This document shows, piece by piece, positions 55,942 to 64,000 of a stretch of DNA of 64,000 nt. Source of the stretch: Narthecium ossifragum (taxonomy: Eukaryota; Streptophyta; Magnoliopsida; Dioscoreales; Nartheciaceae); contig OY986974.1 of assembly GCA_963920575.1 (NCBI GenBank), forward strand, positions 7,998,610-8,062,609. The letters are read 5' to 3'. The notes beneath the pieces are model-generated. The model was not told the origin of the DNA and made no database searches. It saw only the letters and a program-made list of their open reading frames with translations. A program made the translations under genes and the position numbers. Positions within the stretch are counted from its first letter, which is position 1, and each line of letters starts with the position of its first letter.

Positions 55942-57039
55942 TTACACGTGTATGTCAGTCATTATATGGGACAAGAACGACAAGCCAGATGCTATGTGAA
56001 GAACGACAGGCCAGATGCTATGTGAAGAACTCATATTCCCATAAGGCTGGAATCCATCACTAGCTAGACCAAGCCTAACATTCCGTGGATCTGCAGCGAA
56101 TGACTTATGTTGCTCATCAAATGATTTCCAAGCCATCGAATCAGCCGGATGCCTTAGTTGCCCATCATCAATTCGCCTCTCCTTATGCCATCTCATATCT
56201 TTTGCAGTATCTTTTGACATATGCAACTTTTGTAGTCTAGGTTTTAGTGGAAAATATCGTAATATTTTGTGAGCAATTTTATGCTTACTTTCATCCACTT
56301 TCCATCTTGAGAGTCCACAAACATGACATGACTGTGCGTATTCATGTTCTTGCCAGTATAAGATGCAATCATTTTTGCATGCATCTATCTTTATGTAATC
56401 AGGACATAAGTCTTCAATAATCTTTCTAGCCTCATAGTATGAGTTTGGGACCAAGGCATCAGTAGGGAGGATTTCTTTGCAAAATTCTAGAAAGAAATCC
56501 ATTGCTTTGTTAGTCAAGTTGTGAAGTGTCTTGAAGTGAAGTGCTTTCACTATGAAAGACAGCTTAGAGACTTTGCAACCTGGATAAAGATTCACAGTTG
56601 CATCTTTCAACAAACTGTAGAATCTTTTTGCTTCATCATTTGGAACTTGAGAGACATCTGGATCTTGGGCGGCACAAGTATTCACGTTCTCAAAGGCAAA
56701 AGAATAAAAAAGAAGTCCAACTACATCATCTACATGTTCCATATTGACTTCCTCACATCTAGGCGGATCTTGATTATCATTGGTTGACTTCTCTGTTTCG
56801 CCTAATTTTTCTCCGTGAAATACCCACGTTGTATAACTCTTCAAAAATTCATACCTAAGCAAGTGAAACCTGACCTCAGCTCGCTTTCTAAATGAAGTAT
56901 TCCTGCACTTTTTGCATGGACATCGAATTGTATCACCAACTCCCTCTTGATCAAATGCGTAATCAAGAAATGCATCAACCCCATTTACATACTCATGATT
57001 TCCTCTATCATCGATTTTCATCCACCTCTTGTTCAACAT
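55942..57039 (-). pseudogene. CACTA (En/Spm) TNP2-type transposase, truncated
   Basis: Starting at the ATG at 57039, residues up to about 90 form the transposase-associated domain (W..IDDRGNHEYVNGVDAFLDYA, CPCKKCRN, HGE). The N-terminal part of the transposase domain follows (FYSLLKDA, LYPGCKVSKLSF, YYEARKIIEDLC, CHVCGLSRW, LGLASDGFQPYGNMSSSHSIWP). After SSSHSIWPVVL a ~26-bp tandem duplication (55972-56025) throws the frame off, and it stops at 55942. The catalytic region beyond is missing, so it is inactive. TNP2 proteins cut CACTA element ends. Confidence 0.88.
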
Positions 57040-57084
57040 TTTTCCTACATAAAATTCAAAAATAACTTGAGTGGATAAAATATA

Positions 57085-57205
57085 GAATGTCTCTCTATTT
57101 AGAATGTCTCTATTCAACTAGAGTATTTAGAATGTCTCTATTTAACTAGAGTATTTAGAATGCCTCTATTTAACTAGAGTATTTAGAATGTCTCTATTTA
57201 ACTAA
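57085..57205. repeat. ~29-bp tandem array, GAGTATTTAGAATGTCTCTATT unit
   Basis: About four to five near-identical copies directly upstream of the transposase frame. Confidence 0.85.
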
Positions 57206-57798
57206 GTATAAGGAAAAGTTAATGAACTAACACAAAGATTTTACAAAACATTGACGGTTACCTAGAAAGAGGACTACTTTAAATGAAAAATTTTAGATGC
57301 ATATTCAAAAGAAACTCAGTGAACTAGCAAAAGCAGAAGATTGAAGCAATTAAGACAAAAAGAGAAACAAAAGATAAGCCTTCAACTATAGTAAAGAAAA
57401 AGCTATCACTATTCCTGTTAAATGTATAGTGATCTTTCTTTATGAGCAAAAAAGTAAGGAAAATAAAACTAAAAACCTCTAACAAAAACAGTAAACCTAC
57501 TGAAAAAGAACGGTAGATTACCTCCAACAGAGTTCAAATCCACACTTCCCAAGAAAAATCAGGAAATATAAACATAAGCAGAATTTTCAGACGCAATAGA
57601 AGGCTGTTCAGCTAGCACCTGCATGGCGCAAAACATAACATTAATAGATTCTTCAACATTAGAACAATCCTACAAAAGAGAACAAACCACTGCAAGAAAG
57701 CACCTTTTCTTCTGATTTAATTGAATGCATCATGTATTTTTCATGCAGAAGTTCTTTGTTAAATTGCTTGAATATTTTTCAAGTGAGGAAACCAGTTG
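57206..57798. other. Upstream region of the CACTA transposase, no gene seen
   Basis: AT-rich, probably intron or 5' region of the transposase gene. CACTGCAAGAAA at 57688 resembles a CACTA end but lacks a matching partner and flank. Confidence 0.35.
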
Positions 57799-57973
57799 TA
57801 GATTATAGGCCAAAATACACTTTAATACCCTGTAGTTTCAGGGTTTGTCATTCTACTACCCTCATCTTTAAAAATCACATTTTAGTACCCTGTGGTTTCA
57901 TAACCTGGCAATTTAGTCCAAGCCAGCAGACACCGTTAGGCTCCCTCACGGTAAACCGGTAACGTGCTCAATT

Positions 57974-58200
57974 TTGACTGGCTTCGCTGACGTGGGGAGA
58001 GAGAGAGATACATCACCCCGGCGACGCCGCTTCCGCTGCACTTCCAGGAGCCGGAGAGCACCCTGGCGATCACGTCGGTGCTGGGCGGGGAGTACGTGCC
58101 GGTGTCGTTGGAGCTGGTGGCGGCGCTGGCGGACGACGAGGCCAACGGGGTGGTTGGTCTCCGGCTGGTGCTTGGCCGCATGCGCCACTTCCAAAACCCA
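57974..58200 (-). pseudogene. Captured fragment of uncertain origin (possible MYB C-terminus)
   Basis: The minus frame reads SSASAATSSNDTGTY, SPPSTDVIARVLSGSWK, which faintly resembles C-terminal motifs of some R2R3-MYB factors (STENIARLLEGW). The plus strand is also open here (YVPVSLELVAALADDE). I cannot decide which strand was coding. Confidence 0.25.
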
Positions 58201-58393
58201 TCTCCAGCCCCACCTCCGCCTCCTTCTCCTCTCCCCACCTCTCCTCCAAGACCTCCTCCGCCCCCACCCATCCCCGACACACCCTCACCGTCCCTTCCGC
58301 CGCAGCTCTCGCTCCCCTCGTCTCGGAAAGCACCACGACCCCAACCGCGGAAAGCCCTGGTTCGTCTCCCCCCGCGTCTCCTCTCGCGGCCAC

Positions 58394-58990
58394 CTAGTTC
58401 TCCACTCCCTTATCCACTCCACTCCCGCTCCTCCCCCGCCTCCTCGATTCAACGGCGATCCTGTGATCCCCGTGGTCATCATCCCCATCGGAGTCATCCA
58501 ATCGGCACAGCGGCAGCTTCTCGTCCAGCTCCTCCTTCTCCTTGGTCCAGACGTCGCGGGAGAGCATCATCAAGCAGAGCGCGACATCCTCCTCGGGAGT
58601 CGTATCGAAAACCGAGCTCACCGGCTTGGGCTCCGGCAGCGGCGGCGGCACCCGGCGCTATTGCTTGGAACGGCGCCGTTGGTGTGCCGGGTCCGCGCGG
58701 GGCTGCGACTCCGTCTCGCTCTCCCGGTCCTGCACGACCGAAGACGACCCCGCATCCAGGAACTCCGGATCCACCATGCGGAAGCTCTTCCTCGGGTTCT
58801 CCCACAGCTCATACCCCATCGCCGCCACCGCCGTCTCATCCAGCGACGGCGAAGCAGAGTCCGAGCTCGAGCGCGAACCCGACAAAGCCTGGTGGACCAC
58901 CGGCTTCACCGCCGGGGGGGTTGTCGCCGCCACCGCCGCCACGTGCGATCTCATATGCCCCCTCAGCCAGCGCCGTCTCGGTGGCGCACG
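58394..58990 (-). pseudogene. Captured C2H2 zinc-finger (ZAT-type) fragment
   Basis: Reads LRGHMRSHVAA (end of an EAR/ZAT-type zinc finger), then NPRKSFRMVDPEFLD, VVQDRESETES and RRRSK, an in-frame TAG near 58657, then EEDVALCLMMLSRDVW, the conserved block of ZAT1/4/9-type proteins. These are nuclear transcription factors with QALGGH-type fingers. The remaining fingers are absent and the fragment starts mid-finger at the junction with the germin-like fragment. Confidence 0.78.
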
Positions 58991-59249
58991 GGTGGTAGTG
59001 AGGCGGGTTCACCCCGCCCGGCTCGAAGTCGGCCCGGACGAAGGACATCTCCAGCGTGTTGAGGCCGGGGAACATGGTAGGGGTCACCGAGACGCCCGCG
59101 AAGCCGGTCACGGCGGAGAAGTTCCCCGGAGTGTGGATCCCGGAGAAGACGAAGTCGCCGGCGGTGATATTGGAGGGGCTCTTGCATGGGAGAGGAGAGC
59201 CCATGTGGTACTTAGTGCCAGAGGAAAAGAACGGGTGAAAGCAGGTCAA
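58990..59249 (-). pseudogene. Captured germin-like protein (cupin) fragment
   Basis: The minus frame reads PSNITAGDFVFSGIHTPGN, AVTGFAGVSVTPTMFPGLNT, SFVRADFEPGGVNPPHYHP and CATETA. This is the N-terminal half of a germin-like protein, ending inside cupin box 1 (PPHYHP..TE). Germin-like proteins are apoplastic metal-binding enzymes. The signal peptide and the second cupin half are missing. It joins the zinc-finger fragment directly after the TETA residues, in a different frame. Confidence 0.85.
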
Positions 59250-59432
59250 CCGGTCACGTGCGTCGCACGTGACCGGTTTTCCGTGAGAAATCTAACGTCG
59301 TTTGAGTGCGAGGACTAAATTGCAACATTTGGAAACTATAGGGTATGATAATGTGATTTTTAAAGATGAGAGTAGTAGAATGACAAACCCTGAAACTACA
59401 GAGTATTAAAGTGTATTTTGGCCTAGATTATA

Positions 59433-60280
59433 AATCCAAGGGTGATTAGGGACCCATGAATTTATGCTAGACTTTTCGTAGCATAAAACAGAGTGAACTA
59501 AAGAATAACCCACTTTGTACTAGTTTGCAGATACAAAGATGTTTTGCATGCCTATGCTATGTGCAAAAGAGCAGGTACAAAACTAGGCCACTCTCAATTT
59601 GCATCACACTTGGGGTTATAATACATGACAAAATTTTTGAAAAGAACATTATCTCTAATAGTATAGATCACACTTTTGCATGATAAAACTTTGTCATCTT
59701 CTAAATTAGCTAGGCTAACCACCATGACATGGATCACTGTCAAAATGAGGCTGTGAAAGAAAAACTTTGAAGGTGAAGAAGACATGGGTAATTGGGAAGT
59801 TTGGAAATGGAACACTTGTTAAAATATAACTTTAGAACTTCAATATATGTACTAAAAGAGCATAAACACTACATATCAACTCTAATTTGATTTAACCCAT
59901 GACCCAAATCCCCAAATCAAACAAACTAGATGCTAACCTACACTTCAAGATTTTTAAAACCCTAGATTAGGTGAATAGAAAATTTGACCACCAAGTGAGC
60001 CATATAAAGAAAACTCAAGCCATCCAGATGCCAAAAAAAACATGAAGTGGGGCATGGAGCACATGCTGTAACAAACATTGGACAAAGAAAACAAAAAACA
60101 AACTTTGGAAGGTCATTGATAAAGCCAAGCTATCGGATAAAGCTTGAATGGTCATGCATAAAGCTATTGTTAAAGCAATCGTGCACATGCTCCTTATGGA
60201 TAAAGCTTAGATAAAAGACATCACTATCGATTAACCCATCAGTGCACATGGTATTGTCTAGTATGGTGCACACTAAAGAT
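59433..60280. other. AT-rich region, no gene seen
   Basis: Probably CACTA interior between Pack-MULE 2 and the purine array. No conserved motif. Confidence 0.35.
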
Positions 60281-60287
60281 GTATATA

Positions 60288-60915
60288 AATCAGTAGTGAA
60301 GGAGAGAAAGAGAGGAAGGAGAGAGGGAGAAAGAGGGGGAGGAAAGAAGGAGTAACAGGGGAGGGAGGAGAAGGAGATAGAGGCACGCCGCCAGCCATTC
60401 AGTAGTGAAGGAGAGAAAGAGGGGAAGAGAAAGAGGGGGAGGAAAAATGGAGAAACAGGGGAGGGAAGAGAAGGAGATAGAGGCACGCCACCGGCCGTTC
60501 AGTAGTGAAGGAGAGAAAGAGAGGAAGGAGAGAGGGAGAGAGAGGGGAGGGAGGAGAGGGCTTGCCGTCCGAGCACGACACTAGAGTCCCCCAAGTACGC
60601 CGCCGGCCGTTCAGTAGTGAAGGAGAGAAAGAGGGGGAGGAAAGAGGGAGAGACAGGGGAGGGAGGAGAAGGAGATAGAGGGGGCTTGCCGTCCGATCAC
60701 GAGGTCGAGCACGCCGCCGAAGTCCCCCAAGCACGCCGCCGGCCGTTCAATAGTGAAGGAGAGAAAGAGGGGGAGAGAAAGAGGGGAAGGAGAGAGGGAG
60801 AGAGAGGGGAGGGAGGAGAAGGAGATAGAGGGGGCTTACCGTCCGAGTACGACGCCGAGCACGCCGCCGGAGCCCCCCACAAGCACGCCGCCGGCCGTTC
60901 ATGACATGCCTCGTC
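60288..60915. repeat. 100-136-bp purine-rich tandem array
   Basis: Five units starting near 60290, 60399, 60499, 60610 and 60746. Each has CCGTTCAGTAGTGAAGGAG, then a GA/GGGA tract, then GCTTGCCGTCCGA and CACGCCGCCGG, with lengths differing by loss or gain of sub-blocks. Open frames across it are repeat artefacts. Confidence 0.9.
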
Positions 60916-60989
60916 GGCCGAGAAGGGAGGAGAGGGGAGGTGATCGAGTGGAGAGGAGATGAGAAACTTAGGGATTTAGATCTTTAATA

Positions 60990-61370
60990 TTAGATTTCTT
61001 TTTTTCAGTTTTTATTTTTACTAAAAGCTGGGCTATAGTGACAAGCAAATATTTTTTTTCTTGTCACTGAATACTATTAGTGACAACAAAAATTGTTGTC
61101 ACTGAATACAAATTTTACTCCCGCTAAATTAGTCAATTTTTTCCGCCATGTCATTTTTCAATTTTCAGTGACGAGCATTAGTGACGACAAATAATTTTCG
61201 TCACTGTATATAAGGTTTTCAATGACAATTAGCAACTCTTGTCACTGAAAAATCAGACAAATCAAAACCAGTGACAACAAATTCATCTTGTCACTGTAGA
61301 CCTATCTTTCGTGACAATAACTACTATTGTCACTGAATGTTCGTCACTGTAGCCCACATTTCTTGTAGTG
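60990..61370 (-). mobile_element. CACTA right terminus with subterminal repeats
   Basis: Ends TTTCTTGTAGTG at 61370 (inverse of CACTACAAGAAA), followed by TTA as the likely 3-bp TSD. The last ~370 bp carry many (C/A)TTGTCACTG / CAGTGACAA motifs in both orientations, the binding-site type of CACTA subterminal regions. The left end could not be found in the window. Confidence 0.8.
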
Positions 61371-61373
61371 TTA

Positions 61374-62715
61374 GTTGATCTCCTCGATCATTATTTATGA
61401 TAACACATGTGTATCATTTAATAAGATGTAATCTTTTTGTTTTTGTTAATTATATATGTAGTTGGGTCTATATATAACCGATCGAGCTTAGAAATACAAA
61501 AACTAATTCACCATAAACATACCCATTAGTAAAAGCTAACTAGTGGATTCTTGTATGAAGGCATGGTTTTTTTCAGTTATACGTTGGATTGATTTTTCTC
61601 AACTCTTGGATTGAAAGTATTTTCCAATCTTAAATGAAAACTTATCAATCATTGACCTCTTAGGTTGATAGACAACGGCCATTCTCATGTCGTTAATCTC
61701 CCCGCCTATTTAGTCGCTGTAGTATTTAGTTGCTGTAGAAGATCGTCGGAGATTTCTTTCATAAATTACTTTTTGACTGTCGAGGCTCAAACTTGTGACC
61801 TATCTCATGGCCAAAACTCGAAAGTAAAAGGTCTAAAAAGCTGTCGGCCATGAAAGTGCGTACATTGTGTTTGGATGTAGTGACTGGCTAGGGGGACATC
61901 CTCCAAGACACTATATATAGCTGATCATTCACTGTTTATATTATGCTTTTAAACTTTAGTATCTTTGACTTTTTATAACAAGTACATTAACGTTTTGGAT
62001 CACGCATGCATGAAAGGTCACCAAAAGAATACGAATAATTTTGGTAAAATATGTTTTAATAAAGTAATAATTAATTGGGCGCGTTTACCTATCATCAGCC
62101 AACGGAAGAGCTTCTTTTTTTTTTTCCTTTTTTTTTTTGGTGAATATGCTTGTGATGAAGTGCAGTCTTAAAAGCTCGACAAGCTCCAATTAGAATCACG
62201 ATTCAAACTCGATCTCCATCTTAATCTCTAGTCTAGTGCATTGGTAAATCACAAATTGTCTTTAAAAATATAACTTGATGAATATGAGATCATGTTTTAT
62301 AAAAAGAGTGATCAGGACATGCTAATTATAATTTTCTCTGTACCATGGCCTGAGTTCTTGGCCTCTTAATATATTATAGACTTCTGCCAACAATCAACTG
62401 TATATATGAGGAATCACGATAGATTTCCAACCATTCAAATTACAATTCCAAACACCATCCATATGTAGCATCGCTGACCTTTTTCTTGGTTGAACCTATC
62501 ATCATGGTTAGGGGTGTAAAGCCCACGTTTGATAAAAAGGTCTTTACCATTTAGGCGTGCACCTATTATGACAAAAATAACATCAAAATAAAGTTTATAA
62601 TGTTTCGCTTAGAGAGAAAAAAAGAAAAAGAAAAGTAAAACTATGAATATCCAGACCATGACCTTTACATATAAATATATCGAACGTACAAAATGCATAA
62701 CACAAGGAATGAAAT
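61374..62715. other. AT-rich intergenic DNA, no gene seen
   Basis: Only short frames and T-runs (62117-62140). No conserved motif on either strand. Confidence 0.4.
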
Positions 62716-62718
62716 CCA

Positions 62719-64000
62719 CGTATGGTTGGCAAAGCAAAGAGGGTCGCTGTACGTGGTATTCTTGGTATGGCTGAGGCCAAGGAGGTGTGGCACTATCTTG
62801 GAGCCCCGTTGAGTATTAAAAGGCTTCATGTGGCGGATTTCTCAAAGACCTTGGACAGAATGACAGCTCATGTTCTTCGATGGCAGGGAAGGAACATCTC
62901 GGAGGTGGAAAGGGTTGTGCTAATCAAGGCTGTGCTCCAAGATGTACCGGCCTTCATCATGTCAACTACTAGAATTCCGATTTCAGTCATACGAAAAATG
63001 GAGAGGATTTGTGGACAATTCCTTTGGCAGGGGAAGCAGTCCGGATTGGGGATTGTTGCTTGACATAAAATTTGCACCCCTGTAGAGGCCAGAGGTTTGG
63101 GTTTGAGAAATTTGAATATATGGCAAAGATCTCTTAAGGCTAGAAGGGTCGCCCAACTGTTGGAGGATAATAATATGTGTGGTCTAGGTTGGCAAGAGCA
63201 AAGTATGCATGGACAGGGCACTTTCCGCCAGAGCAAGCTATGAGGTCTGCTTCAATGCATTGGAAGGATTTGTGCGACGCTGGTGGAGAGCTAAGGCATG
63301 GAATCAGATGGACTCCGGGGAAAGACAACAAGGTTAATGTTATCAAAGATGCTTGGATTCGGGATGAGCCACTCGCGAAGTGTCCGGGTATGTTTGTCGG
63401 AGATGGCAGTTGTGAGGATATGATAGTTGGGAATTTCTTGGATGGCGCACAATGGAGTTGGGAGAAGTTGATACAGGTTCTGCATCCTCATATGACGTTG
63501 GAGGCCATTAACATAGTACTGGGTGACAAAGATAAGTGGAAATGGGCTCATACTGAAACAGGACAGATAACGACGGCGTCTATCTATCTGTCAGCATTGA
63601 AGCACATAAGTCCGACGATCTACTGAGAGGATGGGGAGGAATGGCGTAGTATATGGCGGCTGAGAGCTGGGACTCGAGTCAACCATTTCCTTTGGAAGGT
63701 TTGGCATGGTAGAGTACCAGTTAGGGAGTTCCTGTGGAGAATCCGTGCTTGCTCGGAGGTTGAATGTCCCCGATGTGGGAGGTGCGCCGAAACCATTGAC
63801 CATGCATTAGTTGAATGTGAATTTGCTCAAAGGGTACTCCATATAGTTACGGGGAGATGCACATATGATCAAAGTTGGAATGCTGAAAAGGTAAGGAGAA
63901 GCTTGGTCTGCTCTTTTTCGATTGCTAATGGTGGGCTGTTGAAATCATATATAGCATATGCCTTATGGGAGATCTGGAAAGCTAGAAACTGCTTGATGTT
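62719..64000 (+). pseudogene. LINE (L1-type) RT C-terminal part and zinc-binding domain, decayed
   Basis: Reads WHYLGAPLSIKRL, LDRMTAHVLRWQGRNISEVERV-type sequence, AFIMSTTRIP and GQFLWQG, the end of the plant LINE reverse transcriptase. A TGA where Trp is expected (63061) follows. After a frame change near 63175 come KYAWTGHFPPEQ and GIRWTPGKDNKVNV, then a second stop (63624). The zf-RVT domain follows (EWRSIWRLRAGTRVNHFLW, CPRCGRCAETIDHALVECEFA). It begins inside RT, so it is 5' truncated, as usual for LINEs, and runs off the window end. Confidence 0.88.

Larger units (their letters stand above)
57808..59423 (-). mobile_element. Pack-MULE 2 with chimeric gene fragments
   Basis: Inverted repeats start GGCCAAAATACACTTTAATAC and stay similar for about 70 bp or more. 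The 9-bp TSD is TAGATTATA (57799-57807, 59424-59432). The subterminal sequence (ACGGTAAACC, TGCTCAATTTTGAC, TGACGTGGG) is shared with Pack-MULE 1, so the two are one family. The interior holds fragments of at least two host genes. Confidence 0.9.

Noticed and set aside
57688..57699. CACTGCAAGAAA as a CACTA left terminus
   Set aside because: One mismatch in the core, no TTA duplication, and it lies upstream of the minus-strand transposase, on the wrong side for a left end.

Overview
This is plant nuclear DNA, almost certainly from a flowering plant. The evidence is a single-exon PLS/E-class pentatricopeptide-repeat (PPR) gene, plant-type Ty3 retrotransposon lineages, a CACTA transposase with plant TNP2 domains, Helitron ends, Mutator-like elements carrying host gene fragments, and plant L1-type LINE remains. 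The captured gene fragments are very GC-rich at third codon positions, which leans toward a monocot, but I cannot name the species. The window is mostly transposable elements. The PPR gene (3389-4918, minus) is the only host gene that looks intact.

Layout. 1-2180 is the 3' end of a Reina-type Ty3 element with one frameshift. 2190-2590 is a GCTCGA-rich remnant. The PPR gene follows at 3.4-4.9 kb. 5.2-11.0 kb holds a possible Helitron end, an Athila-like 5' LTR with primer-binding site, a truncated Tekay/Del-like LTR, and a second long LTR with its own primer-binding site and a large internal duplication. A broken syntaxin-like fragment lies at 11.28-11.50 kb.

11,745-42,006 is one nested stack, with target-site duplications (TSDs) readable at nearly every level. 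A solo LTR (S1, minus, 11750-42001, TSD CCGAC) was split by a Tekay-like retrotransposon (T1, plus, 12535-36570, TSD TCCTC) and, separately, by a Helitron (37239-40488). The 5' LTR of T1 was split by an Athila-like retrotransposon (R1, minus, 14344-29365, TSD GTGCC). The pol gene of R1 was then hit by two more solo LTRs: L1 (plus, 18629-20859, unusual 8-bp TSD TCCACCAT) and L2 (minus, 21981-24543, TSD AATTT). Removing each insert with one TSD copy puts the R1 reading frame back in register, which confirms the boundaries. R1 keeps gag, protease, reverse transcriptase, RNase H and integrase with three small lesions. T1 keeps its primer-binding site and polypurine tract, but its coding region is badly decayed.

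42-47 kb has LTR-like remnants, a trinucleotide-like array and AT-rich DNA with no recognisable gene. 47,114-51,528 is a Mutator-like element (10-bp TSD) carrying a two-exon DUF1985-like gene whose intron is a hairpin-bearing minisatellite; its right terminal repeat is split by a solo LTR (TSD GTCTC). A LINE RNase H remnant (51.84-52.5 kb) is followed, in its A-rich tail, by a Pack-MULE (52506-53820, TSD ATTAAAAAA) with an internally repeated cation/H+ exchanger fragment. A broken CACTA transposase (55.9-57.0 kb), a second Pack-MULE (57808-59423, TSD TAGATTATA) with a germin-like/C2H2 zinc-finger chimera, a purine-rich tandem array and a CACTA right terminus (61370) come next. The window ends in a decayed LINE (62.7-64.0 kb).

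The most unusual cross-cutting pattern is an array of paired palindromes (GATCGATC or CGGTCGATC...GATCGACCG cores). It recurs in LTRs of two otherwise different families, both just upstream of the TATA box and in the transcribed leader, and it changes copy number between copies.
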